From DASVDK01 sp036562265 [NCBI: Thermodesulfobacteriota bacterium] (GTDB taxonomy: Bacteria > DASVDK01), in assembly GCA_036562265.1 (NCBI GenBank), contig DATCKS010000305.1, positions 1 through 12,914 of the forward strand: DNA of 12,914 bases, written 5' to 3'. The position numbers were made by a program, and so were the translations under genes. The notes under the pieces are model-generated. The model did not search any database. It saw only the letters and a program-made list of their open reading frames with translations, and was not told the DNA's origin. Positions 1 through 5,868 of the stretch are shown here, piece after piece. Each line of letters opens with the position of its first letter. The stretch's first letter is position 1.

Positions 1-1556
1 GTCAGGCGCAGCCAGTCGCCGTGCCGCCACACGCCCGGGTAGCGGTCGAAGTACGCGGCCCGGTAGTGGGAGCCGTCGGGGTCGTTCCAGAAGCCGGTCG
101 GCATGGAGGGCATGGGGGCGGTGAGGACCAGCTCTCCCAGCGAGCCGACCACCGGGCGGCCCGCCTCGTCGAAGGCCTCCACGCGGGCGCCGAGGCCGCG
201 GCACTGGATCTCGCCGGCCCTGACCGGCAGGAGCGGGCAGGAGAGCACGAACGCGGTGCAGACGTCGGTGCCGCCGCTCACCGAGCCGAGGAGGAGGTCG
301 CGCTTGACTTCCTCGTAGACCCAGCGGAAGCCCTCGGGCGGCAGCGGCGCACCGGTCGATCCGACGCCGCGCAGCGCCGTGAGATCGGCCTCCCGGGCCG
401 GCGCGACGCCGGCCTTCATGCAGGCGAGGATGTACGGCGCGCTCGTGCCGAAGTAGGTCATCCCGCTGCGGCCGGCGAACCGCCAGAGCGCCCCGAGGTC
501 GGGGTATCCGGGGCTGCCGTCGTAGAGCAGGACCGTCGAGCCGACGAGGAGCCCGCCGATGAGGAAGTTCCACATCATCCAGCCGGTCGTGGTGAACCAG
601 AAGAACCGGTCCTCGGGGCGGAGGTCGAGGTGGAGCGCGAGCGCCTTGAGGTGCTCGAGGACGATGCCGCCGTGCCCCTGCACGATCCCCTTCGGCAGGC
701 CCGTCGTCCCCGAGGAGTAGAGGATCCAGAGCGGGTGGTCGAAGGGGACGGGGGTAAGGTCGAGCGAGCCGCGCGCCGCGAGGAGGTCGCTCCAGCGGAC
801 GGTCCCCGGAAAGCGGCTCCCCGCGCGGGGGTCGAGGTAGGGGACCAGCACGGTCCGCTCGACCGAGGGGAGGCCCCGGCGGATCTCGGCCACCGCCTCG
901 GCGCGGTCGTGCGCCTTGCCGCCGTACCGGTAGCCGTCCACGACGAGAAGGACGCGGGGGGCGATCTGCGCGAAGCGCTCGACGACGCTGCGCACGCCGA
1001 ACTCGGGCGGGCAGGAGGACCAGACGGCGCCGAGGCTCGCCGTGGCGAGGAAGGCCACGACCGCCTCGGGGATGTTCGGCAGGTAGGCGGCGACGCGATC
1101 GCCCCGGCGCACCCCCAGGTCGGAGAGCGCGGCCGCCACGGAGGCCACCTGATCCGTCAGTTCGGCGTAGGTGAGGGTGGCGGAGAGGCCGTCCTCCCGC
1201 TCGAAGTACAGCGCCGGGTGGGCGTCCCGGCGGCGCAGGGCGTGCTCGGCGTAGTTCAGGGTCGCCCCCGGGAACCACCGGACGCCCGGCATGGTCTCGC
1301 CGTCCAGCACGCGGGTGGGCGGCGCGTGGAACCGGACCCCGAAGAACTCGGCCACCGACCCCCAGAAGGCCTCGAGGTCCCGAACCGACCAGGCCCAGGC
1401 CTCCTCGTACGAGGCGTGCCGGATCCCCTTCGTCTCGCCGAGCCACGAGAGGTAGGCCGCCAGCCTCGACCTCCCCGCGGCCTCGGCCGAGGGCTCCCAG
1501 AGGAGCGTCCCCTCGGGCGTCGCGTACGGGCTCGCCGTCGAGTCGTCCATCGCCAT
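1..1556 (-). CDS. Acetoacetyl-CoA synthetase (acetoacetate--CoA ligase), 3' end cut by the window edge
   Basis: This enzyme activates acetoacetate to acetoacetyl-CoA with ATP, through an acyl-AMP intermediate, in the cytoplasm. Reading the minus strand from 1556 gives 518 uninterrupted residues before the window ends. The AACS family is usually about 650 residues, so roughly 130 C-terminal residues, including the mobile adenylation subdomain, lie outside. Visible motifs are the P-loop-like YSSGTTGLPKG (about 280-290), TGWMMWN (about 324-330), SVSGGTDV (about 425-432, typical of AACS rather than acetyl-CoA synthetase) and HGDW (about 512-515). The N-terminal part (LSWLGETKG, then LEAFWGSVAEFF) matches the family's leading domain. 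Two in-frame ATGs exist (1556 and 1550). GGGAGG lies 4 bases before the first and 10 before the second; I chose 1556, but the choice is not certain. It is transcribed divergently from the response regulator. The family is clear; the exact acyl substrate is inferred. Confidence 0.93.
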   Translation of the reverse strand, partial: MAMDDSTASPYATPEGTLLWEPSAEAAGRSRLAAYLSWLGETKGIRHASYEEAWAWSVRDLEAFWGSVAEFFGVRFHAPPTRVLDGETMPGVRWFPGATLNYAEHALRRRDAHPALYFEREDGLSATLTYAELTDQVASVAAALSDLGVRRGDRVAAYLPNIPEAVVAFLATASLGAVWSSCPPEFGVRSVVERFAQIAPRVLLVVDGYRYGGKAHDRAEAVAEIRRGLPSVERTVLVPYLDPRAGSRFPGTVRWSDLLAARGSLDLTPVPFDHPLWILYSSGTTGLPKGIVQGHGGIVLEHLKALALHLDLRPEDRFFWFTTTGWMMWNFLIGGLLVGSTVLLYDGSPGYPDLGALWRFAGRSGMTYFGTSAPYILACMKAGVAPAREADLTALRGVGSTGAPLPPEGFRWVYEEVKRDLLLGSVSGGTDVCTAFVLSCPLLPVRAGEIQCRGLGARVEAFDEAGRPVVGSLGELVLTAPMPSMPTGFWNDPDGSHYRAAYFDRYPGVWRHGDWLRL

Positions 1557-1579
1557 ATCGCCTCCCGTCCGGAGGATAT
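1555..1579 (-). promoter_or_regulatory. Hairpin that could mask the ribosome binding site of the acetoacetyl-CoA synthetase gene
   Basis: In the minus-strand transcript, CCUCC (1575-1571) can pair with GGAGG (1565-1561), the apparent Shine-Dalgarno, across a 5-base loop. AUAU (1579-1576) can pair with AUAU (1558-1555), which reaches into the first AUG, with a 2-base bulge. The pairing is seen directly; a role in translational control is inference. The stem is short. Confidence 0.3.
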
Positions 1580-1775
1580 CAGAAGCGCTCGGCAGGTGGG
1601 GGCCAGGGCCCCGGGTGCCGGGCCGCGCCGGCTCCGGCCGGCCACCGGCCCCAGGGAAGGGGACCCGGGCCCCGAACGCCGGCCGGCCCGTGATGTGGCC
1701 CACGAACGGGAACCCAGGATTCGCTTCGCAGATTACCAAAGCATGTGGTTACCGATATACCGACTCAACGATTTG

Positions 1776-1805
1776 TTGACCTCGCGCGAGCCGTCGGCGT
1801 AGAGT
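1776..1805 (+). promoter_or_regulatory. Probable sigma70-type promoter for the response regulator
   Basis: TTGACC (1776-1781, five of six consensus bases) and TAGAGT (1800-1805, four of six) are separated by 18 bases. Transcription would begin near 1812 and leave a leader of about 110 bases that contains the two inverted repeats at 1867-1902. Judged by motif only. Confidence 0.45.
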
Positions 1806-1866
1806 CGGTGCGGGTGATATGTCGCTGCACGATAGGTGCGGTCACATGGCCCGGCCCTGGCGACCC

Positions 1867-1902
1867 GAATCGTTTGACCCGAACGATTCCGGGCCGCGGC
1901 CC
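1867..1902 (+). promoter_or_regulatory. Two adjacent inverted repeats in the response-regulator leader
   Basis: GAATCGTT (1867-1874) and AACGATTC (1882-1889) are perfect 8-base arms around a 7-base spacer. Immediately after comes the 12-base perfect palindrome GGGCCGCGGCCC (1891-1902). Together they end 20 bases before the start codon. They could be a protein-binding operator or an mRNA stem structure. The symmetry is seen; the function is unknown. Confidence 0.5.
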
Positions 1903-1922
1903 GGACAGACGGCGAGGGCCCC

Positions 1923-2288
1923 ATGCCCCAGCGCGTCCTGGTTGTGGAAGACGACCCCGACACGGCGGCCCTTCTGTCGCTCCTGATCAGGACCGAAGGG
2001 TACGAGGCGCACGTGGTTGCCACGCTGCACGACGCCCGTGCCGCGCTCGCCGATGTCGCACCGGCGCTCGTCGTGCTGGACCTCGTCCTGCCCGACGGCG
2101 ACGGCCTGGCGCTCTGCGCGGACCTCCGGGGGCGCAGGCCCATGGTGCCGTTCGTCGTCCTGACCGCCCGCGTCGACGCGTCGACGCGGGCCGCCTCGCT
2201 CGCGGCCGGCTGCACGGCCTACATCGCCAAGCCCTTCGAACTGGAAGAGATCGTCGCCGAGATCCGCGCCGCCATCGGGCCGCCCTAG
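1923..2288 (+). CDS. Single-domain response regulator (CheY-like receiver)
   Basis: This 121-residue protein consists only of a phosphoacceptor receiver domain, so it should pass a signal by protein contact rather than bind DNA. The acidic pocket is E9-D10-D11, the phosphoacceptor is D53 in VVLDLVLPDGDG, the switch threonine is T81 in VVLTA, and the conserved lysine is K103 in AKPFE. All canonical catalytic residues are therefore present. The length matches a stand-alone receiver (about 120 residues), and no output domain follows before the stop. The ATG at 1923 has a GAGGG-type ribosome binding site about 5 bases upstream. No histidine kinase lies in the window, so it is an orphan here. Its partner and pathway cannot be told from the sequence. 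It is followed at 97 bases by the TusA-like gene, which appears to have its own promoter. Confidence 0.93.
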   Translation: MPQRVLVVEDDPDTAALLSLLIRTEGYEAHVVATLHDARAALADVAPALVVLDLVLPDGDGLALCADLRGRRPMVPFVVLTARVDASTRAASLAAGCTAYIAKPFELEEIVAEIRAAIGPP

Positions 2289-2313
2289 CGTCGCGAGCCC
2301 GGTCGCGGCCCGT

Positions 2314-2342
2314 TTGACGCGCACGCCTCGCCGCTGTAGCGT
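2314..2342 (+). promoter_or_regulatory. Possible promoter of the TusA-like / DsrE-like pair
   Basis: TTGACG (2314-2319, five of six) and TAGCGT (2337-2342, fits the loose TANNNT form) are 17 bases apart. The predicted start of transcription (about 2349-2350) coincides with an ATG at 2350, so the message might be leaderless. The -10 element is weak. Confidence 0.35.
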
Positions 2343-2349
2343 CGTGTGC

Positions 2350-2388
2350 ATGCGCGCGGTGCTCGCGCGCCTGGTGGCCGCGTCGTGA
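2350..2388 (+). CDS. Possible 12-residue leader peptide coupled to the TusA-like gene
   Basis: A 12-codon frame (MRAVLARLVAAS) begins with ATG at 2350 and ends with TGA at 2386-2388. The stop overlaps the GTG start of the TusA-like gene in the sequence GTGA, the classic arrangement for translational coupling. It has no visible ribosome binding site and would rely on leaderless initiation from the promoter just upstream. It may be chance; no homology is claimed. Confidence 0.25.
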   Translation: MRAVLARLVAAS

Positions 2389-2618
2389 ACGATCCGGTTC
2401 GTGCCGATGCCGAATGGGATGCGGGGGACCTCGGGTGCGGCGAGCTCGTACTCGAGCTGCGCCGGCGGCTGCGCGCCATGCCGGGCCGCGTGCTCGCGGT
2501 CATCGCACGCGATCCGGGGGCGCCGGCCGACCTGCCCGCGTGGTGCCGCATGACCGGCCACGAGCTGGTGCGCCAGGACCCGGCGAGCGGCCGCTACTGG
2601 ATCAAGGCCAGGGGCTGA
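2385..2618 (+). CDS. TusA-family (SirA-like) sulfur-carrier protein
   Basis: This small protein of 77 residues belongs to the TusA/SirA family, whose members carry sulfur as a persulfide on a conserved cysteine and hand it to partner proteins. The cysteine is C18 in DLGCGELVLELRRRL, at the end of the first strand. The second half, DLPAWCRMTGHELV (about 49-62), is a strong family signature and contains C54. The usual CPxP motif is altered to CGEL: the cysteine stays but both prolines are gone. I chose the GTG at 2385 over an earlier in-frame GTG at 2346 because it gives the normal family length and overlaps the stop of an upstream mini-frame; no strong ribosome binding site precedes either. 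The DsrE-like gene follows after 20 bases, and TusA and DsrE proteins are known partners. Confident of the family, less so of sulfur-carrier activity. Confidence 0.82.
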   Translation: MNDPVRADAEWDAGDLGCGELVLELRRRLRAMPGRVLAVIARDPGAPADLPAWCRMTGHELVRQDPASGRYWIKARG

Positions 2619-2638
2619 GCCCGGAGGAGCAACGCCAG

Positions 2639-3001
2639 ATGCCAGGAAAGTTCGTGGTGAGCCTCACGCACGCGAAGGACGATCCCGACAGGGCGACGGT
2701 CGCCTTCGTGATCGCCAACGCGGCGCTCGCATCCGACAAGGAGACGGTCGTTTTCCTCTCGACCGAGGGGGTCCGGCTGTCGCAGCCTGGCTATGCCGAC
2801 GACATCCACGAGGAGGGCTTCGCCCCGCTCACGGAGCTGATGACGAGCTTCGCGAACGCCGGCGGGACGATCTACGTCTGCTCGCCGTGCCTCAAGAAGC
2901 GAAAACTCGACGAGCACAGGCTCGTCCCGGGCGCGGTGGTCGTCGGCGGTGCGAAGCTCGTCGAGTTCATGGGGGACGCCTGCCCGAGCGTGAGCTACTG
3001 A
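2639..3001 (+). CDS. DsrE-family protein
   Basis: This 120-residue cytoplasmic protein has the DsrE/DsrF-like fold (COG2044-type), whose members bind or transfer sulfur through cysteines or are annotated as predicted peroxiredoxins. The N-terminal strand MPGKFVVSLTHAKDDPDRA, the helix AFVIANAALASDKETVVFLSTEG and the later segment GGTIYVCSPCLKKR (about 75-88) followed by VPGAVVVGGAKLVEFM are characteristic. Cysteines C81 and C84 form a CxxC at the place where the family keeps its functional cysteine, and C115 is near the end. A good ribosome binding site (GGAGGAG, about 8 bases upstream) fixes the ATG at 2639. It is very likely co-transcribed with the TusA-like gene 20 bases upstream. A hairpin after the stop separates it from the convergent peroxiredoxin. 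Confidence 0.85.
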   Translation: MPGKFVVSLTHAKDDPDRATVAFVIANAALASDKETVVFLSTEGVRLSQPGYADDIHEEGFAPLTELMTSFANAGGTIYVCSPCLKKRKLDEHRLVPGAVVVGGAKLVEFMGDACPSVSY

Positions 3002-3008
3002 CGAGGCG

Positions 3009-3038
3009 GGACGGAGCCGGGGGGACCCGGCCCCGTCC
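3009..3038. terminator. Hairpin between the convergent dsrE-like and peroxiredoxin genes
   Basis: GGACGGAGCCGGG (3009-3021) pairs with CCCGGCCCCGTCC (3026-3038), 13 positions with one mismatch, around a GGGA loop. It lies 8 bases after the dsrE-like stop and 26 after the peroxiredoxin stop, so it could end transcription from both sides. There is no T-tract, so factor-independent action is uncertain. Confidence 0.55.
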
Positions 3039-3063
3039 TGCCGACCGGGCGACGCCCGGATCG

Positions 3064-3576
3064 CTACCGCCCGTCGAGCTGCTTCAACATCGTCTCGGCG
3101 TCGCTCACCTCGAACTTCCCCGGCTGCTCGACGTTGAGCAGCTTGACGACGCCGTCCTCGACCAGCATCGAGTAGCGCTGCGAGCGGATCCCCATGCCCC
3201 GGGCCGTGAGGTCCTGGTCGAGGCCGAGCGCCTTCGTAAAGGTGGCGCTGCCGTCGGCCATCATCCGCACCTTGCCCGTGGCCTTCTGGTCCCGTCCCCA
3301 CGCCCCCATGACGAAGGCGTCGTTCACCGAGATGCACCAGATCTCGTCGACGTTCTTCGCCTTGAGCGCCTCGTAGCGCGCCACGTACCCGGGCGCGTGC
3401 TTCTGCGATCAGGTCGGCGTGAAGGCCCCGGGCACGCCGAAGATGACGATCCGCTTCCCCCTGGTGAGGTCCGCAACATTGAAGGTGTTCGGACCGAGGG
3501 AGCAGCCTGGCGTCTCGACCTCGATCATCTCGGTGAGGGTTCCGTCGGGGAGCCGGTCACCGACCTTGATGGGCAT
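3064..3576 (-). CDS. Selenocysteine-containing peroxiredoxin (Prx5/AHP1 type), read through an in-frame TGA
   Basis: Prx5-type peroxiredoxins reduce hydrogen peroxide and organic peroxides through a peroxidatic cysteine in PxxxTxxC. From the ATG at 3576 the minus strand gives MPIKVGDRLPDGTLTEM, then VIFGVPGAFTPT, then TGA (3411-3409), then SQKHAPGYVARYEALK in the same frame to a TAG at 3064-3066. The TGA is codon 56, exactly where the family has its peroxidatic cysteine (P49, T53, residue 56). Upstream and downstream parts together give 170 residues, the normal family length, with no frameshift. Other conserved features are intact: C81 in EIWCISVNDAFVMGAW (the position of the second cysteine in type II Prx) and R134 in SQRYSMLVEDG. 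A SECIS-like hairpin follows the TGA. The start has GGAGGAG about 9 bases upstream; a possible -10 (TACACT) lies at 3629-3624. The alternative is a single-base nonsense change from TGC, but the exact placement and the hairpin favour selenocysteine. No Sec-insertion genes are in the window. Confidence 0.83.
3377..3411 (-). promoter_or_regulatory. In-frame UGA with bacterial SECIS-like hairpin
   Basis: The UGA (3411-3409) is followed by 11 bases, then a stem CGCGCC (3397-3392) / GGCGCG (3382-3377) around a 9-base loop CGGGUACGU (3391-3383). The loop starts 17 bases after the UGA and has G at its second position, as expected of bacterial selenocysteine insertion elements, which sit inside the coding region just downstream of the codon. 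SelB would bind this element. GC-rich DNA yields such stems by chance fairly often, so it is supporting rather than decisive evidence. Confidence 0.6.
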
Positions 3577-3838
3577 CGAGCATCTCCTCCTCGTGTTCGT
3601 CAACCTGCTGGACCGTGGCGCTCAGTGTACCCCGCCTCGGGCGCCGCGGCGAGCAAGCGCTCCCAAGCGCACGCCGGTCGCGCCGCGGGCCGGGGGCCGG
3701 TCACCGCGAGGGGGGCGCCGCCCCGCGGCGGGGGCCCGGCAAGCGGCTCGGCGGTCAGAGCCCGGGGACCGCCGGTCCGGAAGGCATGCGGGCCACGGGT
3801 GTGAAGCGGTCCGCCCCGCATCGGCAGCCTACGTGCAG

Positions 3839-3859
3839 GGGCGCCTGGACGAGGCGCCC
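3839..3859. repeat. Inverted repeat (7-base arms)
   Basis: GGGCGCC (3839-3845) and GGCGCCC (3853-3859) pair perfectly around TGGACGA. There is no T-tract on either side. It may act as a transcription barrier between tRNA-Leu and the peroxiredoxin; function unknown. Confidence 0.5.
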
Positions 3860-3899
3860 TAAGGTCGGTCCGGGAGCCTGCGGCCCGTTGCTCGTCGGC

Positions 3900-3923
3900 C
3901 GGCTCCCCGATGGCCGGGAGCCG
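3900..3923. repeat. Inverted repeat (8-base arms)
   Basis: CGGCTCCC (3900-3907) and GGGAGCCG (3916-3923) pair perfectly around an 8-base loop. It lies about 140 bases downstream of the minus-strand tRNA and 40 bases from the previous inverted repeat. Function unknown. Confidence 0.5.
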
Positions 3924-4064
3924 CGCGACCTGGCAGCAGCGGTTCGGCCGGGGAGCGACCGGCGGCCACGAGCGGCCAGTCGGCCACCGTCTGCCCCCTC
4001 GCGGGAACAGCCGCGGCAGCCACCGGTCGGATGAGGCCCGAAGATCGGAAAGAAAAGGTGTGAG

Positions 4065-4149
4065 TGGTGCGGAAGGGGGGATTTGAACCCCCACGGCGTG
4101 AGCCACCGCCCCCTCAAGACGGCGTGTCTACCAGTTCCACCACTTCCGC
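4065..4149 (-). tRNA. tRNA-Leu (anticodon GAG), CCA encoded
   Basis: The minus strand from 4149 begins GCGGAAGTGGTGGAA and ends CTTCCGCACCA at 4065. The acceptor stem GCGGAAG/CTTCCGC is a perfect 7 pairs, followed by discriminator A and an encoded CCA. The anticodon arm CCGTC-TTGAGGG-GGCGG gives anticodon GAG, reading CUC and CUU leucine codons. A long variable arm (class II tRNA) and the T-loop GGTTCAAATCC are present. A TTGACA box lies about 50 bases upstream. Confidence 0.95.
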
Positions 4150-4511
4150 ACGTGGGATCAAAGGGGAGCCACCATATGTTGCACCGTGCGGACGCCTTGT
4201 CAACCCTCCCGCCCGGCCTTTCCAACGCTCGAAAACAAAAAGAAAAATTGCGCTTGCGTGCACCGGCCCGAGGTGGAATCTTGTGGGACGGGAACGCCGA
4301 CGTCGCCCGCCTTGCCCCTCGCCGGGGGGGAAACTCCCGCGCTTCGGAGCGCCAGCCTCGCCAGTAACCCGACGGCGTGAGGCCGAGCGGGCCGGGGGGT
4401 TCGAGCGAGCAGAGGCCAGGGCGGTCGGGTCGACGAGGGACGCGGGTCGAGGGGCCCGCTGGGCACGGGCACCCGGAGGGGATGCGCCCGGGCGAATACT
4501 GAGGGATCGAG
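4150..4511. other. Intergenic region between tRNA-Leu(GAG) and the MmgE/PrpD gene
   Basis: This stretch of 362 bases separates two divergent genes. The left part holds the tRNA upstream region. An unusually A-rich island on the plus strand (about 4229-4250) stands out in this GC-rich context. The right part (about 4370-4500) is purine-biased and shows nothing recognisable. I found no convincing promoter for the MmgE/PrpD gene. Confidence 0.55.
4173..4203 (-). promoter_or_regulatory. Probable promoter of tRNA-Leu(GAG)
   Basis: A perfect TTGACA (4203-4198) is followed, after 19 bases, by CATATG (4178-4173, three of six). Spacing is longer than ideal, so the -10 assignment is weak, but the -35 box and position upstream of the tRNA make a promoter here likely. 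The A/T-rich tract at about 4229-4250 lies further upstream and might act as an UP-type element. Confidence 0.4.
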
Positions 4512-5852
4512 ATGACGATATCGCAACGACTGGCCGACTTCGTCGGTAAAGCGTCGTACGACAGCCTCCCGCCGGACGTCCACGAGATGGCCAAGCTCTG
4601 CTTCCTCGACTGGCTCGGGGCGGCCGTCGCGGGGACCGGCGCGCTCCCGACCGACATCGTCGTGGACCTGGTGAGCGAGTTCGGGGGCAACGAGGAGGCG
4701 ACGCTCGTGCCGACCGGCACCCGCACCGCCTCGGTCTGGGCGGCGTTCGTCAACGGCGCCGCCTCGCACGTGGTCGAGACCGACGACATCCACCGCACCG
4801 GGCTGCTGCACCCCGGCGTGGCGGTGATCCCGGCGGCGCTCGCCATGGCGGAGCGCGAGGGGTCGAGCGGGCGCGACCTGCTCACCGCCATCGCGGTCGG
4901 CTACGAGCTGGCCATCCGGGTGGGGCAGGCGCTCGGCCCGACCCACTACGAGAAGTGGCACACGACCGGCACGGCCGGCACCTTCGGGGCGGCCGCGGCG
5001 GCGGGCAAGCTGCTCGCGCTCGACACCGAGCAGCTCGTCTGGGCCATGGGGAGCGCCGGCACCCAGGCCGCGGGCGTCTGGGAGTTCCTCGTCGACGGCG
5101 CCATGAGCAAGCAGCTCCACGCGGGCAAGGCGGCCATGAACGGCACCCTGGCGGCGCTCCTCGCCCAGCGCGGCTTCTCGGCGGCCGAGCGGATCTTCGA
5201 CGGCGAGAAGGGCTTCCTCAAGGCGACCTCGCGCGACGTCCGCCTCGACAAGCTCACCGACGGGCTCGGCGAGCGGTGGGAGATGCTCGGCACCTCGTTC
5301 AAGCCGTACGCCGCCTGCCGCCACCTCCACTCGGCCATCGACGCCACGCTCCAGGCGCTCCGGGGACGGCAGCTGCCGCCGCGGGAGGTGGAGCGCCTGA
5401 CCGTGCGGCTCTACGGCGCCGCGCTCGACCTCTGCGAGCGGGTCGAGGCGACGTCGCCGTACGCGGCCAAGTTCAACATCCCGTTCGTGGTGGCGACCGC
5501 GGTCCGCTACGGCAAGGTCGGCCCGGAGGCGTTCACGGAGGAGCGGCTCGAGGAGCGCGACATCAAGGAGCTGACGCGGCGCGTGGTGCTCAAGCGGGAC
5601 GAGGACCTCGACGAGATGTACCCGGCGAAGTGGCCGGCCATCGTGGAGATCGTCACGCGCGACGGCCGCCGCGAGGAGGTCCGGGTGAACACGCCGAAGG
5701 GCGACCCGGAGAACCCGATGTCGCGGGAGGACATCGCGGGGAAGTTCCGCGACCTGACGCGCCGCCACCTCCAGCCGGCCAAGGCGGAGCGCTACCTCCA
5801 GATCGCGCTCCGGCTCGACGAGCTGGAGAACACCAACCTCCTCTTCGCCTAG
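4512..5852 (+). CDS. MmgE/PrpD family protein (2-methylcitrate dehydratase-like superfamily)
   Basis: This 446-residue cytoplasmic protein belongs to the MmgE/PrpD superfamily, which includes 2-methylcitrate dehydratase, cis-aconitate decarboxylase and iminodisuccinate epimerase. The all-helical N-terminal domain starts with QRLADFV and [14 protein letters not shown] (about 29-41). It contains the family block [19 protein letters not shown] (about 84-102), with an acidic pair (D91, D92) and histidines of the active site. [12 protein letters not shown] (about 200-211) and [16 protein letters not shown] mark the second conserved region, and [10 protein letters not shown] sits in the C-terminal lid domain. 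The length is normal (about 450). GAGGG 6 bases before the ATG at 4512 supports this start. The exact reaction cannot be assigned; no prpB/prpC genes are near. The gene stands alone and ends at a strong hairpin facing the secG operon. Confidence 0.92.
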   Translation: MTISQRLADFVGKASYDSLPPDVHEMAKLCFLDWLGAAVAGTGALPTDIVVDLVSEFGGNEEATLVPTGTRTASVWAAFVNGAASHVVETDDIHRTGLLHPGVAVIPAALAMAEREGSSGRDLLTAIAVGYELAIRVGQALGPTHYEKWHTTGTAGTFGAAAAAGKLLALDTEQLVWAMGSAGTQAAGVWEFLVDGAMSKQLHAGKAAMNGTLAALLAQRGFSAAERIFDGEKGFLKATSRDVRLDKLTDGLGERWEMLGTSFKPYAACRHLHSAIDATLQALRGRQLPPREVERLTVRLYGAALDLCERVEATSPYAAKFNIPFVVATAVRYGKVGPEAFTEERLEERDIKELTRRVVLKRDEDLDEMYPAKWPAIVEIVTRDGRREEVRVNTPKGDPENPMSREDIAGKFRDLTRRHLQPAKAERYLQIALRLDELENTNLLFA

Positions 5853-5868
5853 GCGCGACCCGGACGCG

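Larger units (their letters stand above)
1557..1922. other. Divergent intergenic region between the acetoacetyl-CoA synthetase and the response regulator
   Basis: These 366 bases separate two diverging genes and hold no convincing gene. The central part (about 1725-1830) is less GC-rich than its surroundings and carries a plausible plus-strand promoter. Two inverted repeats stand just before the response regulator. I could not find a convincing minus-strand promoter for the synthetase. Long open frames crossing this stretch extend from the antisense of the synthetase and have no recognisable content. Confidence 0.6.
3577..4064. other. Non-coding stretch between the peroxiredoxin and tRNA-Leu(GAG)
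   Basis: This stretch of 488 bases has no gene I can recognise on either strand. The open frames in it are low-complexity Arg/Pro/Ala translations or begin inside the tRNA. It includes a likely upstream region of the peroxiredoxin (about 3590-3660) and two perfect hairpin-forming repeats at 3839-3859 and 3900-3923. I looked for a selenocysteine tRNA here and did not find one. Just downstream of the tRNA on the minus strand is a short pyrimidine-rich run (about 4057-4044) that could aid termination. Confidence 0.6.

Noticed and set aside
21-1802. A 593-residue open frame on the plus strand
   Set aside because: It is antisense to the acetoacetyl-CoA synthetase, which has all family motifs; the translation is Arg/Glu/Val-rich without a domain.
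2346-2384. Thirteen extra N-terminal residues for the TusA-like protein from an earlier GTG
   Set aside because: The extension is not family-like, and the GTG at 2385 gives the usual length and a GTGA overlap.
3064-3603. Peroxiredoxin as two separate genes or a frameshifted pseudogene
   Set aside because: Both halves are in the same frame, the break is a single TGA at the catalytic cysteine codon, and all other conserved residues and the total length are intact.
3604-4064. A selenocysteine tRNA gene near the selenoprotein
   Set aside because: I looked for a TCA anticodon arm, a long extra arm and a T-loop on both strands and found none; the TTCA-like strings present do not sit in a stem.
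3600-4106. A 168-residue open frame on the minus strand starting in tRNA-Leu(GAG)
   Set aside because: Its first residues are the translated tRNA and the rest is low-complexity Arg/Pro/Ala; no ribosome binding site.
4200-5768. A 522-residue open frame on the minus strand
   Set aside because: It is antisense to the MmgE/PrpD gene and only reflects the codon bias of GC-rich DNA.
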